From NCBI RefSeq assembly GCF_016616425.1, contig NZ_CP067101.1, positions 1,488,001-1,552,000 of the forward strand: a stretch of 64,000 nt of DNA, read 5' to 3'. Position 1 is the first letter of the stretch. Every line of letters starts with the position of its first letter. This stretch comes from Bradyrhizobium diazoefficiens (GTDB lineage Bacteria; Pseudomonadota; Alphaproteobacteria; Rhizobiales; Xanthobacteraceae). The notes beneath the pieces were generated by a model. It saw only the letters and a list, made by a program, of their open reading frames with translations, made no database searches and was not told the DNA's origin. Shown piece after piece: positions 44,761 through 53,311 of the stretch. The position numbers and the translations under genes were made by a program.

Positions 44761-45759
44761 CTAGACCTCCAACACAATTTTGCCAATATGTGCGCTCGTC
44801 TCCATGCGCCGGTGCGCATCGGCTGCCTTTTCCAGCGGGAAAGTGCTGTCCATCAGCGGTTTGACGCGGCCTTCGCGCAGAAGCGGCATCACTTTCTGTT
44901 CGATTGCGGCCACCATCGCCGCCTTGTCCGCATTAGTACGGGGGCGCAGGGTCGAGCCGGTATGGGTGAGGCGCTTGACCATCACTTTGGCGATGTTGAC
45001 GCTGACCTTGGGGCCATTCAGCGTCGCGATCTGCACGATCCGGCCGTCAACCGCGGCGGCATCATAGTTGCGGTCGACGTACTCGCCCGCGACCATGTCG
45101 AGGATCAGATTGACGCCTTCCTTGTCGGTCTCTTCCTTGACCACGGCCACGAAGTCCTCGGTCTTGTAATTGATGGCGCGGTCGGCGCCGAGCCTGAGGC
45201 AGGCATCGATCTTGTCCTGCGATCCAACGGTGACGAATACCTTCGCGCCGAACGCCTTCGCCAGCTGGATCGCCATGGTGCCGATGCCGGAGGAGCCGCC
45301 ATGGATCAGCAGCGTCTCGCCGGCCTTCAGGCCGCCGCGCTCGAACACATTGTGCCAGACCGTCATCAGGGTTTCCGGCAGCGCCCCGGCTTCCTTGATC
45401 GACAGCGCCGGCGGCACGCTCATCGCCTGGGCATCCTGGGCGATGCAGTACTGCGCATAGCCGCCGCCGGCGACGAGCGACATCACCTTGTCACCGATCT
45501 TGTGCCGCTTGGCGTTGCTGCCGACCGCCACCACTTCGCCTGCGATTTCCAGCCCCGGCAGGTCGCTGGCGCCCGGCGGCGGCGGATAGGCGCCGGAACG
45601 CTGCGCGACGTCGGGCCGGTTGACGCCGGCGGCCTCGACCTTGACCAGGATTTCGTCGGGGCCGGGCTGCGGCAGCGCGCGCTGTTCGGGCACCAGCACC
45701 TCCGGTCCGCCGGGCTTGGAGATGGCGATCACGGTCATTTGCGCGGGCAGCTTGTCCAT
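44761..45759 (-). CDS. NADPH:quinone oxidoreductase (zeta-crystallin/PIG3-type MDR)
   Basis: A 332-residue medium-chain reductase without zinc ligands. 'VEAAGVNRPDVAQRSGAYPP', 'LPGLEIAGEVVAVG', 'ETLLIHGGSSGIGTMAIQLA' (nucleotide site) and 'NLILDMVAGEYVDRNYDAAA' match the TP53I3/PIG3-like quinone oxidoreductases. Start ATG 45759 is preferred over an upstream frame extension. It reduces quinones with NADPH in the cytoplasm. Confidence 0.92.
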   Translation of the reverse strand: MDKLPAQMTVIAISKPGGPEVLVPEQRALPQPGPDEILVKVEAAGVNRPDVAQRSGAYPPPPGASDLPGLEIAGEVVAVGSNAKRHKIGDKVMSLVAGGGYAQYCIAQDAQAMSVPPALSIKEAGALPETLMTVWHNVFERGGLKAGETLLIHGGSSGIGTMAIQLAKAFGAKVFVTVGSQDKIDACLRLGADRAINYKTEDFVAVVKEETDKEGVNLILDMVAGEYVDRNYDAAAVDGRIVQIATLNGPKVSVNIAKVMVKRLTHTGSTLRPRTNADKAAMVAAIEQKVMPLLREGRVKPLMDSTFPLEKAADAHRRMETSAHIGKIVLEV

Positions 45760-45872
45760 GATGTGTCCTTGAGCAAAGGTGAGGGACGAACGAGGCCCTT
45801 GCTTAGCCAGCGTGATCCACGCTGGCAACCGCCTCGGCATTGTGGGCCAGTGCGAACCCGGGAGGAACGAGG

Positions 45873-46064
45873 ATGGCGACGGAAGACGACGACCGCCCGC
45901 GCAAGAAGATCACGCACGAGATCGGACAGGATCTCTCGCTCCTGTCGGTCGAGGAACTGACCGAGCGCGTGATGCTGCTCAAGGCCGAGATCGCAAGGCT
46001 GGAGGAAGCCGCCACCAAAAAGCGCGCCTCGCGCGATGCGGCGAACAGCGTGTTCAAGTCGTAG
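45873..46064 (+). CDS. DUF1192 family small protein
   Basis: A 63-residue charged protein MATEDDDRPRKKITHEIGQD, continuing 'LSVEELTERVMLLKAEIARL' then EEA, a short coiled coil, the DUF1192 signature. RBS GGAGG at 45861. The function is unknown. It is divergent from the quinone oxidoreductase; the family often lies in this neighbourhood with RcdA-like genes in alphaproteobacteria. Confidence 0.88.
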   Translation: MATEDDDRPRKKITHEIGQDLSLLSVEELTERVMLLKAEIARLEEAATKKRASRDAANSVFKS

Positions 46065-46085
46065 GAATTCGAGACTCTCCTCTCG

Positions 46086-46210
46086 TGTCCCGGGCGCGCA
46101 GCAGCGCGTAAGCGCTGCTGCTGAACCGGGGTCTCGCCAAACACCTCGGCCAAAGAACTGGGCACGGCTCAGCAGTGCAGCACTTCGTGCCGCACTGCGT
46201 CTGGGCGCGT
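46086..46210. repeat. GC-rich intergenic repeat (GCGCTGCTGC family)
   Basis: Contains GCGCAGCAGCGCGTAAGCGC, CTGCTGCTGAACCGGGGTC and GTGCAGCACTTCGTGCCGCA. Related to 34934-35050 and 51512-51612. With the sRNA downstream, it accounts for the 497-bp gap between DUF1192 and rcdA. Confidence 0.55.
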
Positions 46211-46296
46211 CGGTGGCTCGGCCACTGGCCGATATGGCTAACGAACCCTCAAAAAAATCGCTCGTTTACTCCAGATTAAGCTTTCGAGTTTATGAC

Positions 46297-46400
46297 TGGA
46301 ACTGTCCTCGTTTGGACACCGAGTGGCTCCTGTCCACTCTGTTTGACGCCTCCCTGTTATCAACTTTCAAAGCCGCCGGTCTCCCGGCGGCTCTTTTTTT
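46297..46400 (+). ncRNA. Candidate trans-acting small RNA with anti-SD motifs
   Basis: A ~100-nt stand-alone transcript is inferred. Hairpin 1: TGTCC/GGACA (46303-46318). Hairpin 2: GAGTGG/CCACTC (46321-46339) with loop CTCCTGT. A single-stranded linker carries GCCTCCCTG (46348-46356). The terminator is AGCCGCCGG/CCGGCGGCT (46371-46392) with a 4-nt loop and seven T (46394-46400). No gene ends nearby that needs this terminator. The two CU-rich stretches resemble anti-Shine-Dalgarno seeds of alphaproteobacterial ar-family sRNAs. The 5' end is uncertain; the -10 is weak (TATGAC at 46291). Confidence 0.6.
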
Positions 46401-46561
46401 GCTTTTGTGCGCCTCATTGCGGTTGAATTCCTGGGGAATGACCCGCGGAAACCATATCCGTGCTTGTCACTGGACTCCGCGCTCCCAGCGCGCAATGATT
46501 TGTTCATCATAAGCCGGCGCCAAAGCCGGGCAGTCAAACAGTTGCGTAAGAGGCGTTAACC

Positions 46562-47071
46562 ATGGAACGTTTGCAGGCCGACGGCGCTCTCGTTCAACTC
46601 AGCGAGCGGTTCACCAATTCTGCGGCGTTCGGCGTCCTGTTCCGCGAGGGCATGGACCTCGTGGAAGAGACCGCCGCCTATCTCGACGGCGCCGGCCGCA
46701 ACGAAGCCAAGGCGCTCGACCGTGCCGTCAGCCTCACTTACGCGACCGAGAGCATGCGTCTCACCACCCGCCTGATGCAGCTCGCCTCGTGGCTGCTGCT
46801 GCACCGCGCGGTGAAGGAAGGCGAGATGACGCTGAGCCAGGCCAATCGCGAGAAGACCAAGGTCAAGCTCAGCGCCGCTGATCCCGGCCCCACCGACACC
46901 ATCGAGAAGCTGCCCTCGCAGCTCCAGGACCTGATCCATCGTTCGATGAGCCTGCAGACCCGCGTGCGCCGCCTCGACACCACCATCCACACCCCGCCGG
47001 TCGAGCACGTCGCGATCGGCAATCCGCTGGTGCCGCACCTCAACGCGCTGAAGGCGGCGTTCGAGCGGTAA
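46562..47071 (+). CDS. rcdA: RcdA-like protein (DUF1465), regulator of CtrA degradation
   Basis: A 169-residue helical protein. 'SERFTNSAAFGVLFREGMDL', 'EETAAYLDGAGRNEAKALDR', 'YATESMRLTTRLMQLASWLL' and 'AVKEGEMTLSQANREK' are DUF1465. In Caulobacter, RcdA (with CpdR and PopA) is an adaptor delivering CtrA to ClpXP. Its polar or cell-cycle role in Bradyrhizobium is inferred from family. GAGGCGTTAACC precedes ATG 46562. Confidence 0.9.
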   Translation: MERLQADGALVQLSERFTNSAAFGVLFREGMDLVEETAAYLDGAGRNEAKALDRAVSLTYATESMRLTTRLMQLASWLLLHRAVKEGEMTLSQANREKTKVKLSAADPGPTDTIEKLPSQLQDLIHRSMSLQTRVRRLDTTIHTPPVEHVAIGNPLVPHLNALKAAFER

Positions 47072-47095
47072 TTTCCATCGCCTCGCTATCGAACC

Positions 47096-47217
47096 GTCAC
47101 CCTGAGGTGGCCGCTTCTTCAGCGGCCCTCGAAGGGCGACGGCCCTGCTGTGGCCGTTCATCCTTCGAGGCTCGCGATGGGGTGCTAAGCGCCCCATCGC
47201 TCGCACCTCAGGATGAC
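47096..47217. repeat. Long palindromic intergenic repeat
   Basis: Outer arms GTCACCCTGAGGTG and CACCTCAGGATGAC, one mismatch. Inside are GGCCGCTTCTTCAGCGGCC and GATGGGGTGCTAAGCGCCCCATC stem-loops. Sits between rcdA and rpmE. Confidence 0.8.
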
Positions 47218-47246
47218 GGAGCTGAAAAGCGAGAGCGCCCCAAAAC

Positions 47247-47278
47247 AAAAACGCCCCCGGCTCTCCGGGGGCGTTTTT
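47247..47278. terminator. Bidirectional intrinsic terminator
   Basis: AAAAACGCCCCCGG (47247-47260) pairs with CCGGGGGCGTTTTT (47265-47278), loop CTCT. Serves rpmE on the minus strand and possibly rcdA on the plus strand. Confidence 0.92.
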
Positions 47279-47301
47279 CGTGTCCAGCCTTGCGGGCCGG
47301 A

Positions 47302-47529
47302 TCAATCCTTCTTGAGGAAGCCCGAAAACTTCTTCTGGAAGCGCGAGACGCGGCCGCCGCGATCCATCAGCTGCTGGGAGCCACCGGTCCAGGCCGGGTG
47401 CGACTTCGGGTCGATGTCGAGGTTCAGCGTGTCGCCTTCCTTGCCCCAAGTCGAGCGGGTCAGGTACTCGGTTCCGTCGGTCATCACGACCTTAATGTTA
47501 TGATAATCCGGATGAATTTCGGCTTTCAT
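47302..47529 (-). CDS. rpmE: 50S ribosomal protein L31 (zinc-free type)
   Basis: A 75-residue L31: '[20 protein letters not shown]', '[20 protein letters not shown]', 'SHPAWTGG' and '[19 protein letters not shown]'. The four zinc-binding Cys of C+ L31 are absent. It binds the 50S subunit near the 5S rRNA central protuberance and forms an intersubunit bridge. Strong terminator follows. Confidence 0.98.
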   Translation of the reverse strand: MKAEIHPDYHNIKVVMTDGTEYLTRSTWGKEGDTLNLDIDPKSHPAWTGGSQQLMDRGGRVSRFQKKFSGFLKKD

Positions 47530-47726
47530 GGCAATTCCTCGGCGCCCGGCGCCTTTTGGGTGGCTAGCGAATGACGGATTTGGGCGGCTCTATACCTCAC
47601 GATATCAGGCAAAACAAGCCATGTCGGGCTGGTGAACCGGGTTTGCCCCCTAAGGGACATCCCGGATTTGCCACCACCCTTGCACCGGCCTAATTGGGAG
47701 CGAACGAATGCAATGGGTCGGATATC

Positions 47727-49577
47727 ATGAGCGCAGTGGAACGGCTTGATGATCAGTATGTCGATCAGCCCGGAATGAACTCCGCGGACACCCCCTCGAT
47801 CGAAGCCGAGCTGATCGAAGAGCCGGCCAAGGGACGCGCCAAGCTGCGGCCGTTGCTCGCGCTGGCGCCCTATGTCAGCCGCTATCGCGGCCGGGCGGCG
47901 CTGGCCTTCGTCGCGCTCACGGTCGCGGCACTGACCACGCTGCTGGTGCCCGTCGCGGTGCGCCGGATGATCGATTTCGGCCTGACGCCCGAGGGCATCG
48001 AGCTGATCAACAGCTACTTCTCGGTGATGCTGGCGGTGGTCGGCGTGCTCGCGCTCGCGAGCGCCGCGCGCTACTACCTCGTGATGACGATCGGCGAGCG
48101 TATCGTTGCCGACCTCAGGCGCGACGTCTTCGCCCATTTGCTGTCGCTCTCTCCCGCCTTCTTCGATTCCGCGCGCAGCGGCGAGCTGATCTCGCGGCTC
48201 ACCGCCGATACCACCCAGCTCAAATCGGCCGTCGGCGCCTCCGTGTCGATCGCGCTGCGCAATTTGATGATGTTTCTGGGTGCTACGACGATGATGGTGA
48301 TCACCAGCCCGAAGCTGTCAGGCTTCGTGCTGCTGGCCATACCCTTGATCGTGCTGCCGCTGGTCGCCTTCGGGCGCTGGGTGCGGCGTCTGTCGCGCAA
48401 TGCGCAGGATACGCTTGCCGACGCGTCGGCCTATGCGGGCGAGCTGGTCGGTGCGATCCGCACCGTGCAGGCCTATACCAGCGAGCAATTCGCCGAGAAG
48501 CGTTTCGGCGGCGAGGTCGAGCAGGCCTACGAGGCGGCGCGCACCTCGACCCAGGCGCGTGCCGTGCTCACGGCCATCATCATCTTCATCGTGTTCGCGA
48601 GCGTGGTCGCGATCCTCTGGATCGGCTCGCATGACGTGCTCACCGGCGCGATTTCGCCCGGCCGGCTCGGTCAGTTCGTGCTTTATGCGGTGTTCGCCGC
48701 AGCGGGCCTCGGTCAGCTCAGCGAGGTCTGGGGCGAGGTCTCGGCTGCGTCGGGTGCAGCTGAGCGCCTGTTCGAGATCCTGCACGTCAAGCCCGACATC
48801 GAGGCGCCTGCGGCTCCGCGCGCGCTGCCGGTGCCGGCACGCGGCGAGGTCGGTTTCGATCAGGTCAGCTTCGCCTATCCGGTGCGGCGCGACGTCAATG
48901 TGCTCGATGCCGTGTCCTTCACGGTGCGCCCCGGCGAGAAGGTCGCGATCGTCGGCCCGTCTGGCGCCGGCAAGAGCACGATCTTTCACCTGTTGCTGCG
49001 GTTCTACGATCCGCGCAGCGGCGCGATCTCGCTCGACGGCGTGCCGGTCAGGTCCGCCGATCCGCGCGATTTCCGCGCGCGCATCGCGCTGGTGCCGCAG
49101 GAATCCAACGTGTTCGCGGCGAGTGCCCGCGAGAACATCCGCTTCGGCCGACCCGATGCGACCGATGCCGAGGTCGAACGCGCCGCCGAGCTCGCGCATG
49201 CTGCCGAATTCATCCGCCGTCTGCCCGAAGGCTTCGAGACCTCGCTCGGCGAGCGCGGCGTGACGCTGTCCGGCGGCCAGCGCCAGCGCATCGCGATCGC
49301 GCGCGCCATCCTGCGCGATGCGCCGCTGCTGCTGCTGGATGAGGCCACCTCCGCGCTCGACGCCGAAAGCGAGACGCTGGTGCAGACCGCGCTGGAGGAG
49401 CTGATGCGCCACCGCACCACGCTGGTGATCGCGCATCGCCTTGCCACCGTGCTGTCCTGCGACCGCATCCTGGTGATGGACCAGGGCAAGATCGTCGAGC
49501 AGGGCACGCATGCGGAGCTCGTGGCCGCCAACGGGCTTTATGCGCGACTGGCGCGGCTGCAGTTCGAGGGGGCATAA
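47727..49577 (+). CDS. ABC exporter, MsbA-like (fused TMD-NBD)
   Basis: A 616-residue half-transporter. Six transmembrane helices (~45-335) and a nucleotide-binding domain (~370-600) with Walker A '[10 protein letters not shown]', Q-loop 'VPQES', signature 'LSGGQRQR', Walker B 'LLLLDEATS' and H-loop 'IAHRL'. It fits the bacterial ABCB (MsbA-related) type that exports lipids or drugs as a homodimer. Start ATG 47727; a TTG 11 codons upstream is less likely. Substrate unknown. Confidence 0.94.
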   Translation: MSAVERLDDQYVDQPGMNSADTPSIEAELIEEPAKGRAKLRPLLALAPYVSRYRGRAALAFVALTVAALTTLLVPVAVRRMIDFGLTPEGIELINSYFSVMLAVVGVLALASAARYYLVMTIGERIVADLRRDVFAHLLSLSPAFFDSARSGELISRLTADTTQLKSAVGASVSIALRNLMMFLGATTMMVITSPKLSGFVLLAIPLIVLPLVAFGRWVRRLSRNAQDTLADASAYAGELVGAIRTVQAYTSEQFAEKRFGGEVEQAYEAARTSTQARAVLTAIIIFIVFASVVAILWIGSHDVLTGAISPGRLGQFVLYAVFAAAGLGQLSEVWGEVSAASGAAERLFEILHVKPDIEAPAAPRALPVPARGEVGFDQVSFAYPVRRDVNVLDAVSFTVRPGEKVAIVGPSGAGKSTIFHLLLRFYDPRSGAISLDGVPVRSADPRDFRARIALVPQESNVFAASARENIRFGRPDATDAEVERAAELAHAAEFIRRLPEGFETSLGERGVTLSGGQRQRIAIARAILRDAPLLLLDEATSALDAESETLVQTALEELMRHRTTLVIAHRLATVLSCDRILVMDQGKIVEQGTHAELVAANGLYARLARLQFEGA

Positions 49578-49593
49578 GGCTTTCGCCGTCCGG

Positions 49594-49818
49594 TTACCGG
49601 CACTTCGGCGAGAGCGCCGGCACATTCGGCCACGGCCAGTTCTTCCAGCTGCCGTCCTCGTCGACGCAGGCCGAGGGGGCAGGACCGCTCGCCGGAGCTG
49701 GCGCATGCGTCGTCTCGCGCGATGCGAAGCGCTGGTCGACATAGGTCGTCGACAGATATCCGGCGACGATGACGGTCAGAAAAACCGAGGAGCCCTGAGC
49801 CAGATCGCGCAGCTTCAT
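49594..49818 (-). CDS. Small single-pass membrane protein, hypothetical
   Basis: A 74-residue protein with one transmembrane helix (~11-27, 'SSVFLTVIVAGYLSTTY') and a Pro/Ala-rich extracytoplasmic tail with two Cys and a Trp cluster ('CVDEDGSWKNWPWPNV'). RBS GGAG ahead of ATG 49818. It is not recognised. It is convergent with the ABC exporter gene (16-bp gap). Confidence 0.6.
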   Translation of the reverse strand: MKLRDLAQGSSVFLTVIVAGYLSTTYVDQRFASRETTHAPAPASGPAPSACVDEDGSWKNWPWPNVPALSPKCR

Positions 49819-49897
49819 CGATCGTCTCCACCCGCTTGCGATCGCTGCTCTGGCACCAACGATTGGCAAGCGTCACAGGATCCCTGCGTGACAGGCC

Positions 49898-50344
49898 TCA
49901 CGCCCGCCAAATCATCTTCAGCACCGGCCGGCCCGAGGTCGGGTTCACGTCGTCGCCGGCATGCGCAAAACCGTTGCGCTCGTAGAAGCGGATGGCGCGC
50001 GCGTTGTCCTTGTTGACGAGCAGCGTGATGCCTGAGGGCGACAGGCGCTTGGCCTCATCGACGAGCAATCGCGCTGCATCCGAGCCCCATTGTGCGGGCT
50101 TGACCACGAGCTGGTCGAGATAGCCGTCGCCATCGATGGTGACGAAGCCGGTCAGCGCGCCGTCCTGCTCCGCCACGACGATCGCGGCCTTCGGCACCAG
50201 ATCCTTGCGCCAGCGCTCGCGCCACCATGCAAGGCGCGCCGCGAAGTCGATCTGCGGATAGGCCTGCTGCCAGGTGCGATGCCAGAGGTCGATCGAGGCC
50301 GCTTCGTCCTCGGGCCGATAGCGGCGGAGCTGGATCGTGCTCAT
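49898..50344 (-). CDS. GNAT family N-acetyltransferase
   Basis: A 148-residue acetyltransferase. The acetyl-CoA motif is 'LVVKPAQWGSDAARLLVDEA' (Q/R-x-x-G-x-G/A variant) followed by 'LLVNKDNARAIRFYERNGFA', typical GNAT ends. The substrate cannot be predicted; the N-terminal 'RYRPEDEAASIDLWHRTWQQ' is common in YjgM-like GNATs. It is a stand-alone gene. Confidence 0.9.
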   Translation of the reverse strand: MSTIQLRRYRPEDEAASIDLWHRTWQQAYPQIDFAARLAWWRERWRKDLVPKAAIVVAEQDGALTGFVTIDGDGYLDQLVVKPAQWGSDAARLLVDEAKRLSPSGITLLVNKDNARAIRFYERNGFAHAGDDVNPTSGRPVLKMIWRA

Positions 50345-50355
50345 TAGTCAACAAC

Positions 50356-50433
50356 GTCGTTCCGGGGCGCGCACAAGCGAACCCGGAACTTCGCGATTTC
50401 CGGGTTCAATGCTTCGCATCGCCCCGGAATGAC
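50356..50433. repeat. Palindromic intergenic repeat
   Basis: GTCGTTCCGGGGCG and CGCCCCGGAATGAC are imperfect arms; inner AACCCGGAA/TTCCGGGTT. Same family as 57679 and 61508. It lies between the GNAT and OmpA/MotB genes. Confidence 0.8.
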
Positions 50434-50450
50434 TGCAACAAGGAACGTCA

Positions 50451-51479
50451 CTACCGCTCCGTCAACTTCAGCTCGATGCGGCGGTTGCGCTTGTAGGCTT
50501 CCTCGGTGTTGCCGGGATCGAGCGGCTGGAATTCGCCGAAGCCGGCCGCAACGAGGCGCTGGGCGGGCACGCCGAGCGAGATCAGATATTGCACCACCGA
50601 GATCGCACGTGCCGCGGACAGGTCCCAGTTCGACTTGAAGTTCGGACCGTTGACCGGGCGCACATCGGTATGGCCGTCGACGCGCAGCACCCAGGGGATC
50701 TCGCTCGGGATCTTCTTGTCGAGGTCGATCAGCGCGGTTGCCAATTTGTCGAGCTCGGTGCGGCCCTCGGGCAGGAGACTCGCCTGTCCGGTGTCGAAGA
50801 ACACTTCGGACTGGAACACGAAGCGGTCGCCGACGATGCGGATGTCGGGCCGGTTGCCGAGGATGCTGCGCAGGCGGCCGAAGAATTCCGATCGGTAGCG
50901 CGACAATTCCTGCACGCGCTGCGCCAGCGCCACGTTCAGGCGGGAGCCGAGATCGGCAATGCGGTTCTGCGATTCCTTATCGCGCTTCTCGCTCGCGTCG
51001 AGCGCCTCTTCCAGCGCCGCCAATTGCCGCCTGAGCGCGCTGATCTGCTGGTTCAGCACCTCGATCTGGGCCAGCGCCCGCGCCGAGACCGCCTTCTCCG
51101 AATCCAGCGCCTTGCCGAGCTCGGCGGCCTTGCCTTGGGCGTCGTTGCCGGCGGCAGCCAAGCCGTTGTAGAGGCCCTTGATGCGGTCGCGCTCAGACTC
51201 GGCCGAGGCGAGGCCGGCCTTCAGTTGCGAGACCTCATCGTCGAGCGAGAGCTTGCCGAGCTTCTCCAGCGACAAGAGTTCGCTGAGCTGCGCGATCTTG
51301 GCGTTGAGCTGCTCCAGCGCCTTGTCCTTGCCGGTGACCTCCTGCGATAGGAAGAACTGCACCACCAGGAACACCGACAGCAGGAACACGACCGACAGCA
51401 CCAGCGTCGACAGCGCGTCGACGAAGCCGGGCCAGTAGTTGAAGGCGCCTTCGCTGCGGCGGCCGCGCGCTAGAGCCAT
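50451..51479 (-). CDS. MotB/OmpA-type peptidoglycan-binding partner of an orphan stator
   Basis: A 342-residue protein. One N-terminal transmembrane helix ('GFVDALSTLVLSVVFLLSVF', ~17-40) has an Asp in the position of the MotB proton-binding residue. A coiled coil follows (~50-190). The C-terminal OmpA-like domain (~210-340) has 'VDGHTDVRPVN', 'NWDLSAARAISVVQYL' and 'RRIELKL'. Start ATG 51479, shorter than the open frame. It follows the MotA-like gene after 156 bp and should form an ion-driven complex tethered to peptidoglycan. No flagellar genes are adjacent. Confidence 0.88.
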   Translation of the reverse strand: MALARGRRSEGAFNYWPGFVDALSTLVLSVVFLLSVFLVVQFFLSQEVTGKDKALEQLNAKIAQLSELLSLEKLGKLSLDDEVSQLKAGLASAESERDRIKGLYNGLAAAGNDAQGKAAELGKALDSEKAVSARALAQIEVLNQQISALRRQLAALEEALDASEKRDKESQNRIADLGSRLNVALAQRVQELSRYRSEFFGRLRSILGNRPDIRIVGDRFVFQSEVFFDTGQASLLPEGRTELDKLATALIDLDKKIPSEIPWVLRVDGHTDVRPVNGPNFKSNWDLSAARAISVVQYLISLGVPAQRLVAAGFGEFQPLDPGNTEEAYKRNRRIELKLTER

Positions 51480-51511
51480 TATTGTCTCCGTTCCTTCGTG
51501 TCCATGATGCG

Positions 51512-51612
51512 CTTGCGGCGTGCAACGCTGCTGCGCAGAGCCGGGACCTGGCATCCCTTGTCGAATGGGCCGCGGCTCAGCGATGCATCAATTCGTGCTG
51601 CATCGCGTCCGG
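51512..51612. repeat. GC-rich intergenic repeat (GCTGCTGCGCAGAGCCGG family)
   Basis: Holds CGCTGCTGCGCAGAGCCGGG and GCATCAATTCGTGCTGCATCG. Related to 34934-35050 and 46086-46210. Inserted between the two stator genes, separating a likely operon. Confidence 0.6.
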
Positions 51613-51635
51613 AGTACAAGACCTTCGTCCTGTCC

Positions 51636-52622
51636 TCAACTCTTCTCTGGCTGGCGGGCGATGCGTTCCAAGAGGCGCCGGATCTCGCGGTTCTGCTCGC
51701 CCTGGCCGTCGGCCCATTCGCGGATCATCTGCTGCTCGGTGCGCATATGCGAGACCAGTGCCTGGATCGCTTCGGCAAGACTCGCCATCGCCGCCGTGGT
51801 TCCGCGGCTGGCGCTGCCTTCCTCGAACACGGAACGCAGCCGTTCGACCGCGGCCTGGAGTTCACCGCTGGCGACCCCGCCGCCTGCCGCAACGGCCACC
51901 TCGCCGCTGCCATATTCGCGCACGGTGGTGGCGAGCCAGTCTTCGAGGTCGGTGTAGAAGCGGTTCTGGGCCTGGCTCGATTGCAGGTCGAGGAAGCCGA
52001 GGATCAGCGAGCCAGCGAGGCCGAACAGCGAACTCGAGAACGAGATGCCCATGCCGCCGAGCGGGGCGGCGAGACCCTCCTTCAGCGTGTCGAACAGGGA
52101 GCCGGCGTCGCCGCCGACCTTGAGCCCGTCGATCACCTTGCCGACCGAGCCGACCGTCTCGATCAGGCCCCAGAAGGTGCCGAGCAGGCCGAGGAAGACC
52201 AGGAGGCCGGTCATGTAGCGCGAGATGTCGCGGGCTTCATCCAGGCGGGTCGCGATCGAATCGAGCAGATGCCGCATGGTGGTCTGGGTGATCGAGATCC
52301 GCCCGGAGCGCTCGCCGCCGAGGATCGCCGCCATCGGCGCCAGCAGTTTCGGGTGCCGGGCCGGCGCCAGGCCGGGATCGGCGATACGGAAATTGTTGAC
52401 CCAGGAGACCTCGGGGTAGAGCCGGATGACCTGGCGGAAGGCCAGCACGATGCCGATGAAAAGCACCGCCCCGATCAGGGCATTCAGCCCGGGATTGGCA
52501 AAAAAGGCCTGGATGATCTGCTTGTAGAGCACCACGCCCACCAGCGCGCATAGCACCAGGAAGACCAGCATCCGCACCAGGAAGACGCTGGGCGAGGACA
52601 GTTTGGTATACTCGATATCCAT
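51636..52622 (-). CDS. MotA/TolQ/ExbB proton channel family protein
   Basis: A 328-residue membrane protein. Two N-terminal helices (~14-34 and ~45-62), then a third and fourth in the MotA/TolQ/ExbB core (~140-165, 'GLLVFLGLLGTFWGLIETVG', and ~190-215, 'GISFSSSLFGLAGSLILGFL'). The C-terminal ~100 residues are cytoplasmic and helical. It pairs with the MotB/OmpA-like protein downstream. Start ATG 52622. The role could be envelope energisation. It is not accompanied by zorC/zorD, so Zorya defence is not supported. Confidence 0.88.
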   Translation of the reverse strand: MDIEYTKLSSPSVFLVRMLVFLVLCALVGVVLYKQIIQAFFANPGLNALIGAVLFIGIVLAFRQVIRLYPEVSWVNNFRIADPGLAPARHPKLLAPMAAILGGERSGRISITQTTMRHLLDSIATRLDEARDISRYMTGLLVFLGLLGTFWGLIETVGSVGKVIDGLKVGGDAGSLFDTLKEGLAAPLGGMGISFSSSLFGLAGSLILGFLDLQSSQAQNRFYTDLEDWLATTVREYGSGEVAVAAGGGVASGELQAAVERLRSVFEEGSASRGTTAAMASLAEAIQALVSHMRTEQQMIREWADGQGEQNREIRRLLERIARQPEKS

Positions 52623-53311
52623 GGTGGAACGGGACGAAGTGCCTGACGGCATGGCCGGTATCATCCATTACGAAAGCTTGCTTGCGGGCGCACTATGGCA
52701 CAGCGCCGGCCCAAAAAAAGCGCCGGATGCGCCGATTTCGGGGACGGCCGGGGGAACCCGGACCGGAAGCGGCGCTTTGATAGCCTGTTATCTGCAGAAG
52801 TTATCTGCAGAAGTTCGCCATTCGGGAGGGGCACGAGCGTCGTTTCCGGATCATCGGAACTGCCGAACGCGTGCCGCTGCCAGAGGTCGCGATCCGCGCC
52901 GCGATCCTTCGCCGACGTGCTCGGTCCCAGCCGATGAATTGCGCAAGCTAATGACGCGCGTGCGGTCGTGGCTCGCGCCCAAGGGGGCGATTCTTCATGC
53001 AAATCGTCACCGTCGCTCCGGCTCGCAGCTGTTCGACCGGCTCGATCGCGACGACTGGATTGCCACTATCGGATGAAAGCTGCTGCGGAGTATTTGCGAT
53101 CTTCTGTCGCAGTGCGTCGGGATGGAACCTGACTCACGATCGAGTGACTCTCAAAAGCGGTCGTTTTGTCAAAGACATAGTTTGTGTGACATTGAGCCGC
53201 CGATACGCTCATTGCGTCGCAGCAATCACCGTTTATTTTCTTTTTCAAATCAGACTGACCGGAGCTTACCGGAAGCCTGAGAGCGATGAATTGAACGGGG
53301 CAACTAACCTT
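52623..53311. other. 689-bp intergenic region without a supportable gene
   Basis: Short frames exist but have no family features. The right half (53080-53311) is AT-richer and probably holds the promoter of the RND operon. An inverted repeat TGTCA (53167-53171) / TGACA (53187-53191), 15-nt spacer, is a weak operator candidate. GCGCCGG/AAAAAAAGCGCCGG near 52700-52725 is a partial hairpin. Confidence 0.5.

Noticed and set aside
42389..44764. 791-codon plus-strand frame
   Set aside because: Antisense to the EAL phosphodiesterase; composition is Arg/Gln/His-rich shadow sequence.
50451..52622. Zorya anti-phage system
   Set aside because: Only the ZorA/ZorB-like pair is present; no zorC, zorD or zorE homologue is adjacent, so a housekeeping stator is more likely.
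52603..53076. 157-codon frame before the RND operon
   Set aside because: Composition is not consistent with a real protein, there is no domain, and it overlaps the MotA-like gene start on the other strand.
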